Positions 57,829 to 64,000 of a DNA stretch of 64,000 bases are shown here, piece after piece (the stretch's first letter is position 1; the number at the start of each line of letters is the position of its first letter). Made by a program: the position numbers and the translations under genes. Source of the DNA: Myxococcus stipitatus (GTDB taxonomy: Bacteria > Myxococcota > Myxococcia > Myxococcales > Myxococcaceae); assembly GCF_021412625.1 (NCBI RefSeq), contig NZ_JAKCFI010000008.1, positions 62,001-126,000 of the forward strand, given 5' to 3'. The notes beneath the pieces were generated by a model that had not been told where the DNA came from, did not search any database, and worked only from the letters and a program-made list of their open reading frames with translations.

Positions 57829-58046
57829 CGCTCACCTCCCACCAGCGAAGCGTCCGGCCTGCGGGCGAGCAGCCAGCGCATCACCTGGGGGCGCAGCCAC
57901 AAGCGCGGTCGCCCGGTCCCCAGGTCCAGCACGGGGCGCGGCATGTCCGGATAGCGGCGCAGGTAGGTGCTGACGCTGTTGGCGTGACGGAGCTGGAGCA
58001 GCCCCGCCACCCCCTGGGCGTCGATGAGGTCTTCGGTCTTCACCAT
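57825..58046 (-). CDS. Small helix-turn-helix DNA-binding protein (AlpA/excisionase-like fold)
   Basis: 73 residues from 58046; an ATG at 58055 is also possible and neither has a good ribosome site. The pattern LIDAQGVAGLLQLRHANSVSTYLRRYPDMPRPVLDLGTGRP, identified as residues 6-46, matches small winged helix proteins of the AlpA/MerR-like type. It is coupled to map through an ATGA overlap. An inverted repeat in its promoter (58063-58080) may be its own operator. Confidence 0.7.
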   Translation of the reverse strand: MVKTEDLIDAQGVAGLLQLRHANSVSTYLRRYPDMPRPVLDLGTGRPRLWLRPQVMRWLLARRPDASLVGGER

Positions 58047-58062
58047 GGGACACATAGGAGGT

Positions 58063-58080
58063 TGTCTATACCCTTAGACA
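58063..58080. promoter_or_regulatory. Inverted repeat TGTCTA-N6-TAGACA upstream of the HTH-map pair
   Basis: Perfect six-base arms (58063-58068 and 58075-58080) flank an AT-rich centre containing a TATA-like element, eight bases upstream of the ATG at 58055. In position and form it is a good candidate operator for the adjacent helix-turn-helix protein. Confidence 0.5.
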
Positions 58081-58135
58081 TGCGTCGGCGCACGGGTTCT
58101 TTCCAGGTCGCCCGCCTGGAGGCCGGGAGGGCTCA

Positions 58136-58153
58136 CTCCACGACTTCGTGGAG
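58136..58153 (-). terminator. Hairpin after the lipoprotein gene
   Basis: CTCCACGA (58136-58143) and TCGTGGAG (58146-58153) form a tight stem 72 bp past the stop codon of the minus-strand gene at 58225. Confidence 0.4.
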
Positions 58154-58224
58154 CATCTCCCCGACGTGCTGGGCCCGGGGGCGCTCTCCGTCATCGCCGG
58201 CGGGGGCGAGCGCCGAGGCCGGCC

Positions 58225-59100
58225 TCAGGGCTCCGGACACTCCACGTAGGCGTCCGGGCTCCCGGGAGACTCACGGCGATAGCACAGGCGATACGTGCGC
58301 TTCTTCGTCCTGGACCCAGGCTCGTAGATGCGGCCATCCCGCGAGGACTTCGCGGAGCGGGCCCACTCACGCACCGACTCCTGGACCTCCAGCTCGCGAG
58401 GAAACCCCGCCCCCACGACGGAGACCTTCGCCGTCGACTCGCGGCGGCGCTCGCCCCTGAAGATGCCCCACTTCACGGAGGCGATGGAGCGCAGCGCGCC
58501 CGCCTGCCATTCCCAGTACGACAGCTCCTCGACCGACTGGAGGTTCGTCGTGACGCGCAGGACCTGTCGCACCGGGTCGGTGAGGTTCTCGACGGTGACC
58601 TCGGTGGAGAAGCGACCGGGCTCGGCCAGCCCGGGCAGGAACGGCAGCGGGATGGCGCAGAAGGTGTCCGCCGCGCCCGACGGGTGCAGCACGACGCCCT
58701 CCAGCAACGTCTCCTCGCCGCACACCGTCCCCCGGGCCACGAGGAGGAGGTCCTCCGAGTCCACGGACAGGACGCGCGCGCGAATGAGCTCCAGCCGCGC
58801 CGAAGCGGGCACGGTCGCCTCGCGGCACGCCTTCGCCTCGAGGGGGCCCCCCAGGTGCACGGACTGGAGCAGCGCGCGCAGCGCGGGAGTCGACTTCTCC
58901 GCCGCCACCTGTCTCGCCAGCACCTCCGGCACCGCCTTCACGCGCCGGGCGGACGGACACTCCACCGTCGAGCGCACCTCGGGCGCGGCGAGCTCGCGAA
59001 CCTGTCGACCGGAGGCGGAGGGCGGGGGCTCCGCGAGGACTTCCCGCGCGCAGCCCAGCAGAGCCAGGAGCGCGATACGACGAAGGGGATGGGCAAGCAC
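58225..59100 (-). CDS. Exported or lipoprotein-type protein of unknown function
   Basis: 291 residues from a GTG at 59100 with GAGGGAGAGG upstream; a longer version to 59262 lacks a signal. The N-terminus (LRRIALLALLGC) resembles a lipobox, but a Sec cleavage after VLA is also possible. The mature protein is soluble and beta-rich, with paired cysteines (TVECPS, EAKACREA, GTVCGEE, TFCAIP, YRLCYRR). No family was recognised. It is a single gene between DksA-like and HTH genes. Confidence 0.68.
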   Translation of the reverse strand: MLAHPLRRIALLALLGCAREVLAEPPPSASGRQVRELAAPEVRSTVECPSARRVKAVPEVLARQVAAEKSTPALRALLQSVHLGGPLEAKACREATVPASARLELIRARVLSVDSEDLLLVARGTVCGEETLLEGVVLHPSGAADTFCAIPLPFLPGLAEPGRFSTEVTVENLTDPVRQVLRVTTNLQSVEELSYWEWQAGALRSIASVKWGIFRGERRRESTAKVSVVGAGFPRELEVQESVREWARSAKSSRDGRIYEPGSRTKKRTYRLCYRRESPGSPDAYVECPEP

Positions 59101-59168
59101 GTGGCGCGGCCTCTCCCTCTCCAACGACCCCACCGGCAATCTGTCGCGCGCGTGTGACGACGCGCCCG

Positions 59169-59495
59169 TCACCGGTCCAGCGCGGCGCAGGTGATGCAGT
59201 GCCGGGCCTCCGGCACCGCGCGCAGCCGGTGTCGCCCGATGGCGCCGCCGCACCGCTCGCACCGCCCGAACGCGCCCCGGTCGATGCGCGCGAGCGCCGC
59301 TTCGATGTCCCGCAGCTCGCGCAGGTCCGCCTCCGCCAGCTCCGGGTCCACCGCCTCCGGACCGTCCGTCGCCGCGCGAGCCCCCGCGCGAAGCCGGTCG
59401 CCTCGCAACCTCAGGGCCTCTCGGGCCTCACGCGCCAGACTGTCCATGTTCGCCTCCCGCGACCCCGCCCCGGGCGCATGATGCGTCGCGGACAT
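59169..59495 (-). CDS. TraR/DksA-family C4 zinc-finger protein
   Basis: 108 residues. The C-terminal zinc finger CERC-GG...HCITC is the DksA/TraR type, preceded by the helical region ELRDIEAALARIDRGAFG. The ATG at 59495 has GGAGGAG upstream. Members bind the RNA polymerase secondary channel, but the acidic tip of DksA's coiled coil is not evident, so a more limited or different role is likely. Confidence 0.85.
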   Translation of the reverse strand: MSATHHAPGAGSREANMDSLAREAREALRLRGDRLRAGARAATDGPEAVDPELAEADLRELRDIEAALARIDRGAFGRCERCGGAIGRHRLRAVPEARHCITCAALDR

Positions 59496-59659
59496 CGCGA
59501 CACTCCTCCGTGGGAGCAAACGACGGGTTTCAGGAAGCATGCCATGGGTCGCCCTGGCCTCCTGGCGCCCCGGGCGCGCAAGCCTTGCGGAGCCCTGTCG
59601 GCGCCCCGCAGTGCTTGCGGCCTCCGTCGCGGGCGGTGCGCCGCGTCACCGCCAGCCCC

Positions 59660-61072
59660 TCACGAACGCCTGTCCTCGTACCAGGCATTCATCCCATCGA
59701 CGGCCCGGTCCACATCCGCAATCGTGTTGTAGATGTGCGGGCACAGACGGAACGTCTTGTCGTCTCCGGAGCCCGCGACGCGGTAGCGCGGGTCCTCGTA
59801 GAGCCAGTCGTACAGCGTCTTCTCGCGGTGCTCCTTCGGCGCCTCCACGCGCACCACGCCCCAGCTGCGCGCGGGGTCGCTCGGCGTGACGAGCCTCCAG
59901 CGGCTCCCCGTCTGCAGGAGCCGCGACATGAGGTGCTGCGCGAGCTGGGCGATGCGCTCGTAGGGCCTGCGCGGTTGCAGCGCCGTCCACATCTTCTGGG
60001 TGAGGTCGAGCGCGATGATGTTCACGTCGTCGCGCTGGCCGATGAGCTCGAACCTCAGCGCGTTCTCCGGCAGCTCCCGGTACGGCACGATGACGATGCG
60101 GTAGTCGTACCCGTAGATGCTCGGCATGAAGTTGCGGGCCTTCTCCTTGCGCATGAAGAGGATGCCCGTCTCCTTGGGCCCCAGGAACCACTTGTGGGCG
60201 CTGGAGACGAGGCTGTGGCAGTACGCGTTCGCCAGGTTGAGCGGGCGCGCGCCCCAGGCCATCGTCCCGTCGATGTGGACATGACAGTCCGGCCGGTTCG
60301 TCTTCACGTGTTCCCAGATGGCGCGCATCACCGGCTCGGGCATGCGGAAGCCATTGCTGTTGGCCGTCTCCGTGTACGTCACGAAGCGCGTGCGCGCGGT
60401 GATTCGACTGATGAAGGCCGCCGCGATGTCCGCCTCCGAGGCGTTCGTCGGGAAGGACACCTCCTCCACCTTGAAGGGCGTCGGGCCGCCGGGCCACTCG
60501 GCGCGCATCCTCCAGGCCTCGCGGTTGGTGGGATGGTTCTCCGCCCACATCACCACCGTGTCGTTCCCGTCCGCGCTCCAGCCCCGGAAGCCGCGGTTGA
60601 TGGCGTTGTTCGCCTCCGTGGCGTTGCGCACGATGGCGAGGTCGTTGGGGTCGCTCAGGCCCAGGCCCAAGGCCAGGCTCTTGCGCGTCCGCTCCAGCTG
60701 GAGCACCCGCTCGCCCTGGGCGGTGCGCATCTGCTGCGAGACGTTGAGGTTGTATTCGAGGCGCAGCTCGTTGAGCGATTCGATGAGCGCCGTGGGCTCC
60801 GGGCAGAGGTTCGCGGCGTTCATGGGGGTGACGCGCTCGGCGGGCGCGACCGTGGCGAAGCCGAACTCCCGCTGGAACGCCGTCCAGTACGCCTCGTCCG
60901 TCTTCTTCGACGGCGCGCGGACGGACTCGAAGAAGCGGTTCAGCCGGTCCGTCAGCGAGCGGCACCGCGCCTGGGAGAGGAGCCCCACGTCGGACAGCGG
61001 CGCGAGGAGGGAACGACAGTCGAGGGACTCGTCCGTGCTGGCGACCACTGTGGTGTCGGGGGCTTTGAACAT
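59660..61072 (-). CDS. Class V PLP-dependent aminotransferase (isopenicillin-N epimerase-like)
   Basis: 470 residues. The PLP lysine is in SSAHKWFLGPKETG, with HIDGTMAWGARP upstream (aspartate of the cofactor site) and TEANNAINRGFRGW near the N-terminus. The family includes cysteine desulphurases, kynureninases and isopenicillin-N epimerases; the wide spacing and lack of a desulphurase cysteine loop favour the epimerase-like group. It stands alone, with a hairpin 85 to 110 bp upstream. Substrate unknown. Confidence 0.85.
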   Translation of the reverse strand: MFKAPDTTVVASTDESLDCRSLLAPLSDVGLLSQARCRSLTDRLNRFFESVRAPSKKTDEAYWTAFQREFGFATVAPAERVTPMNAANLCPEPTALIESLNELRLEYNLNVSQQMRTAQGERVLQLERTRKSLALGLGLSDPNDLAIVRNATEANNAINRGFRGWSADGNDTVVMWAENHPTNREAWRMRAEWPGGPTPFKVEEVSFPTNASEADIAAAFISRITARTRFVTYTETANSNGFRMPEPVMRAIWEHVKTNRPDCHVHIDGTMAWGARPLNLANAYCHSLVSSAHKWFLGPKETGILFMRKEKARNFMPSIYGYDYRIVIVPYRELPENALRFELIGQRDDVNIIALDLTQKMWTALQPRRPYERIAQLAQHLMSRLLQTGSRWRLVTPSDPARSWGVVRVEAPKEHREKTLYDWLYEDPRYRVAGSGDDKTFRLCPHIYNTIADVDRAVDGMNAWYEDRRS

Positions 61073-61156
61073 GGGGCGCTCCGAGAGGGGTGGGGTTGGC
61101 CACCGTGCGCCCGCCCCGGACTCCGGGACATGCCCCCATGGGGCAACACTCCGGTC

Positions 61157-61181
61157 GGGGACCGGACACATGCCGGTCCCC
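61157..61181 (-). terminator. 9-bp stem hairpin between minus-strand genes
   Basis: GGGGACCGG (61157-61165) and CCGGTCCCC (61173-61181) pair perfectly with a seven-base loop, 17 bp after the stop of the small gene at 61198. It likely separates that gene from the aminotransferase gene. Confidence 0.55.
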
Positions 61182-61197
61182 AACCCGGGAGTCTTCC

Positions 61198-61443
61198 TCA
61201 CCCCGGGGCGTCGTAGGCCCGCCCGTCGAAGGAGGGGCGAGCCATGATGTCCCGAGCGAGCCGGTCGGCCCAGGCCTGGCCCTCGCGGGCATACGCCTGG
61301 GCCTCCTCCGCCGTGAGCCGCACGCGCACCGCGCTCATCGCGAAGCCACCCACGACGACCTCGATGACGAGCGCGCCATCCGCCGCCCGCAACAGGCGGT
61401 AGAGCAGCGGACTGACGTACAGCACCTGCTCCTCGCTGCTCAT
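61198..61443 (-). CDS. Small protein of unknown function
   Basis: 81 residues, no signal peptide. A beta-strand part (QVLYVSPLLYRLLRAADGALVIEVVVGGFAMSAVRVRL, positions 6-43) leads to an amphipathic helix (TAEEAQAYAREGQAWADRLA). It lies 33 bp after the lipoprotein gene on the same strand and may be co-transcribed. No family recognised. Confidence 0.58.
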   Translation of the reverse strand: MSSEEQVLYVSPLLYRLLRAADGALVIEVVVGGFAMSAVRVRLTAEEAQAYAREGQAWADRLARDIMARPSFDGRAYDAPG

Positions 61444-61476
61444 GTCACGCGCCCTTCGGACCCCGCGCGGGCCCGC

Positions 61477-62103
61477 TCACGGAATCTCCGCGACCGTCGC
61501 CTGGGGCACCGGTGCGTTGATGACCATGATTTCCGGCACGCCACCGGAGGTGTAGCCCCCGAACTTGAAACAGTCCGTGTCCTGCTCGGTCTGACACTTC
61601 CAGACGCCCGGGTCGCTATCCACCGGCAGCCTCGCGCACGCGCCCGCGGCGTTCAGGTCCAGCGTCATCATCCGCAGCGGCCCCTCGAAGTTCTTCGCCG
61701 GCAGCCCCAGCGCCTGGCCCAGCACCGCCGGGTCATGCGTGGCGCCCGTCGTCGCCTTCTTCACCGCCTCGTGGATGACGCCCGAAGGCGCGGCGAACAG
61801 ATAGCAGGCGCTGTCATTGCAACGGCCGAAGTTCTTCGCCCCCGCCTGCACCACGTACTGCTGGTACTGCGACTCCTTCATCAGCCACGACACCTTCCCG
61901 TCCGGGAAGTTCTTGGCCAGGTGCTGCGCGATGCTCCACGGGTTGGCGCGCTGGTCGGCCTCCTTGGAGATGGCCTCCTGTGCCGCGTCACAGACCTGCG
62001 CGACGGGCGTCGTCGGCTCCGAAGGGGTGGGCGTCGGGACGGCATGCCTGCAACCAACCACGAACAGCGCGCTGACCAACAGACCACGGACCATCCAAGT
62101 CAT
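61477..62103 (-). CDS. Lipoprotein of unknown function
   Basis: 208 residues with a lipoprotein signal (MVRGLLVSALFVVGC, Cys18). A Pro/Thr-rich spacer follows, then a soluble domain with five further cysteines (AQVCDAAQE, GRCNDSACY, GACARLP, WKCQTEQDTDCFK). Signal, cysteines and size suggest an envelope protein; no family recognised. It has GAGG upstream of the start and a divergent 206-bp spacer to the nucleotidase gene. Confidence 0.7.
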   Translation of the reverse strand: MTWMVRGLLVSALFVVGCRHAVPTPTPSEPTTPVAQVCDAAQEAISKEADQRANPWSIAQHLAKNFPDGKVSWLMKESQYQQYVVQAGAKNFGRCNDSACYLFAAPSGVIHEAVKKATTGATHDPAVLGQALGLPAKNFEGPLRMMTLDLNAAGACARLPVDSDPGVWKCQTEQDTDCFKFGGYTSGGVPEIMVINAPVPQATVAEIP

Positions 62104-62131
62104 GGTAGGGACCTCGTTTCCTGGGTTGATG

Positions 62132-62143
62132 GGGTGCGCACCC
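62132..62143. promoter_or_regulatory. 12-bp palindrome in the divergent promoter region
   Basis: GGGTGCGCACCC lies 28 bp upstream of the lipoprotein start and within the 206-bp spacer shared with the nucleotidase gene. A TAATCT just after it could be a -10 element on the plus strand, but no -35 at a suitable distance is seen. Confidence 0.25.
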
Positions 62144-62309
62144 TAATCTAGAAGAGCCCGGCTTCTGACAATCAGCGTGGTGAAGCTGTCACTGGCCCAC
62201 ACTCCGGAGGCGGAGAGGGGCCAGGTGCGTCGCCAGGGCGTGTCGCGGACGCGGGGCCCGCACTGGGGCATCGACTTTTCGCGCGGGACGGGGCAAGCCA
62301 GGGGGCCAC

Positions 62310-63809
62310 ATGCGTCCGCCATTCTCCGGTCCCCCGCCCGAGCGGGGCCTGTTCTGCAACCGCACCCTCAACCTGCGCGCCATCAAGGCGGTGGGTTACG
62401 ACATGGATTACACGCTCATCCACTACCGCGTGGAGGCGTGGGAGCGTCGCGCGTACGAGCACATCCGCGACCGGCTGGTGGAGCAGGGCTGGCCCGTGGG
62501 CGAGCTCCAGTTCGACCCGGCGCTCGCCATCCGTGGCCTCATCATCGACACGGAGAAGGGCAACCTGCTCAAGGCCAACCGCTTCGGCTTCGTGAAGAAG
62601 GCGCTGCACGGCACGCGCTCCATGGAGTTCGACGCCCAGCGCGACGAGTACGCGCACACGGTCATCGACCTGCACGAGCGGCGGTGGGTGTTCCTCAACA
62701 CGCTGTTCTCGTTGTCGGAGGCGTGCATCTACGCGCAGCTGGTGGACCGGCTCGACGCGGGCGTGCTGCCCGGCCCCATGGGCTACGCGGACCTCTACGA
62801 GCACGTGCGCAAGAACCTGGACGCCACGCACATGCAGGGCCGGCTCAAGGCGGAGATCATCGCCGACCCGGAGCGCTACGTGCTGGACGACCCGGAGACG
62901 CCGCTGGCGCTGCTCGACCAGCGCAACGCGGGCAAGAAGCTGCTGCTCATCACCAACAGCGAGTGGGCCTACACCGAGCCCATGATGCACTTCGCCTTCG
63001 ACAAGCACCTGCCGGACGGCATGACGTGGCGGCAGCTGTTCGACGTGGTCATCGTGTCCGCGCGCAAGCCGGAGTTCTTCACCACGCGCTCGGCGCTGTT
63101 CGAGGTGGTGGAGACCAACGGAGAGGCGCTGCTGCGTCCGCACTCCGGGCCGTTCAAGCCCGGCACGCCGTACTTCGGCGGCAGCGCGCTGGAGCTGGAG
63201 CGGCACCTGGGCGTCAGCGGCGACGAGGTGCTCTACGTCGGCGACCACATGTTCGGCGACGTGCACGTGTCGAAGAGCGCGCTGCGCTGGCGCACGGCGC
63301 TCATCCTGCGGGAGCTGGAGGACGAGGTGCGCGCCATCGCCGCCTTCCGGCCCACGGAGGCCCGGCTGGCCGAGCGCATGGTGCTCAAGGAGCGGATGGA
63401 GTGGGAGAGCTGCCAGCTGAGGCTGGAGCTGCAGCGGCGGCGGGCGGCCTACGGGCCGCGCTCGGACACGCCCCCGGAGGCGGACCTGGTGGCCCGGCTG
63501 TCGGAGCTGCGTGAGTCGCTGGAGGCGCTCGACGCGGAGCTGGGCCCCATGGCCCGCGCCGCCACGGAGCTGTCCAACCCCATCTGGGGCCTGCTCACCC
63601 GCGCCGGCAACGACAAGAGCCACCTGGCCCGGCAGGTGGAGCGCTACGCGGACATCTACACGTCGCGCGTCTCCAACTTCCTGTTCGCCACGCCGTTCGT
63701 CTACCTGCGCAGCCCGCGCGGCAGCCTGCCGCACGACCCGAGCCTGCCCGGAGGCACGCCCGTCTTCCCCGCCGCGGACAGCGGCGGCGGCATGGCGGAC
63801 GCGGAGTAG
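62310..63809 (+). CDS. HAD-family 5'-nucleotidase (IMP/GMP-specific type)
   Basis: 499 residues. The HAD nucleophile motif is VGYDMDYTLIHY, followed by LLITNSEWAYTEPMM (motif II), ARKPEFF (motif III) and YVGDHMFGDV (motif IV aspartates). These, with the length of about 500, match the NT5C2-like cytosolic IMP/GMP 5'-nucleotidase family, which hydrolyses purine monophosphates in the cytoplasm. The start has AGGGGG upstream. A hairpin follows the stop. Confidence 0.9.
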   Translation: MRPPFSGPPPERGLFCNRTLNLRAIKAVGYDMDYTLIHYRVEAWERRAYEHIRDRLVEQGWPVGELQFDPALAIRGLIIDTEKGNLLKANRFGFVKKALHGTRSMEFDAQRDEYAHTVIDLHERRWVFLNTLFSLSEACIYAQLVDRLDAGVLPGPMGYADLYEHVRKNLDATHMQGRLKAEIIADPERYVLDDPETPLALLDQRNAGKKLLLITNSEWAYTEPMMHFAFDKHLPDGMTWRQLFDVVIVSARKPEFFTTRSALFEVVETNGEALLRPHSGPFKPGTPYFGGSALELERHLGVSGDEVLYVGDHMFGDVHVSKSALRWRTALILRELEDEVRAIAAFRPTEARLAERMVLKERMEWESCQLRLELQRRRAAYGPRSDTPPEADLVARLSELRESLEALDAELGPMARAATELSNPIWGLLTRAGNDKSHLARQVERYADIYTSRVSNFLFATPFVYLRSPRGSLPHDPSLPGGTPVFPAADSGGGMADAE

Positions 63810-63832
63810 CTCCCGGCGTCCGCTCCGAGGGA

Positions 63833-63860
63833 GGCGCCGTCACGCGATGCGGACGGCGCC
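63833..63860 (+). terminator. 9-bp stem hairpin after the nucleotidase gene
   Basis: GGCGCCGTC (63833-63841) and GACGGCGCC (63852-63860) pair perfectly with a ten-base loop, 24 bp after the stop. The remaining bases to the window end show no supported gene. Confidence 0.55.
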
Positions 63861-64000
63861 CCTTCGCGGCGTCGGTGGAGCACCCTCGCGCGACGGGGTG
63901 AGCCGCTCCGGAGCGCCTGGAGGTCCGGAGGCACGTGGGTGGAGACGCCGTCCTCCTCTGGCCCCCGGAGACGTGGTCGCGCGTCGCGTGGCCCCCCGCG

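Noticed and set aside
58081-58224. Protein-like stretch HDFVEHLPDVLGPGALSV on the plus strand
   Set aside because: Only about 20 residues look natural, with no start codon or upstream continuation; it coincides with a hairpin.

Overview
This window looks like chromosomal DNA from a myxobacterium, most likely family Myxococcaceae (Myxococcus, Corallococcus or Pyxidicoccus type). The basis is very high G+C with strong third-position GC bias, two sigma54-type promoters, a SitA/SitI-like lipoprotein toxin-immunity pair, an ADOP-type orphan permease, a CHAT-domain protein, and many secreted or lipoprotein products of unknown function. No rRNA, tRNA, CRISPR array, insertion sequence or phage gene was seen. 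About 53 protein genes can be supported.

Layout. 1-5.0 kb: hairpin of an upstream gene, a GspG-like protein without a prepilin site, an astacin-like lipoprotein protease with calcium-binding repeats, a helical-repeat protein and a metallophosphoesterase. 5.3-13.0 kb: a co-directional cluster of a sigma factor, a membrane protein fusing a zinc-finger anti-sigma motif, TPR-like repeats and a CHAT protease, a protein made of two copies of an unknown domain, a second caspase-fold protease, and a secreted regulatory-domain/PDZ protein. 13.0-22.4 kb: a zinc-knuckle/GT-B-like protein, an M20 dipeptidase, MsrA and a 1487-residue GH3 glycosidase with discoidin domains. 22.8-25.4 kb: two GspC-like PDZ paralogues, each behind a near-identical sigma54 promoter, around a zinc-ribbon membrane protein; a 30-bp palindrome lies in the divergent spacer.

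25.5-34.6 kb holds mostly household genes: a YebC-type regulator, an Mpo1-like protein, a methyltransferase/thioesterase pair, a cupin protein overlapping a membrane phosphoesterase, and an ADOP permease. 34.6-36.7 kb is the SitA/SitI-like pair, whose lipoprotein leader is in a different frame from the toxin body. 36.9-44.6 kb holds a TetR-EmrB-EmrA efflux operon with a palindromic operator on the tetR start codon, a MocR regulator, a DUF2917 protein, a nitronate monooxygenase and an alpha/beta hydrolase.

44.6-53.4 kb is a minus-strand biosynthetic operon: a 974-residue reductase/hydrolase/diiron-oxygenase fusion, an AMP-ligase, a PLP decarboxylase, an acyl carrier protein and a UbiB-type kinase. 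Its ligase-decarboxylase-carrier trio resembles the one found with exosortase A polysaccharide loci, but no exosortase is present. 53.6-64.0 kb holds a degenerate Lgt-like protein co-transcribed with two small exported proteins, a protein with a plant-IQM-like SGHYxP motif, a helix-turn-helix gene coupled to methionine aminopeptidase, several lipoproteins, a DksA/TraR zinc finger, a class V aminotransferase and a HAD 5'-nucleotidase.

The strongest candidates for undescribed systems are the sigma/anti-sigma-CHAT double-protease cluster (5.3-11.0 kb), the diiron-fusion biosynthetic operon (45.4-53.4 kb), and the twin sigma54-driven PDZ genes (22.8-25.4 kb). All functions are inferred from sequence motifs and family knowledge; no database search was run.
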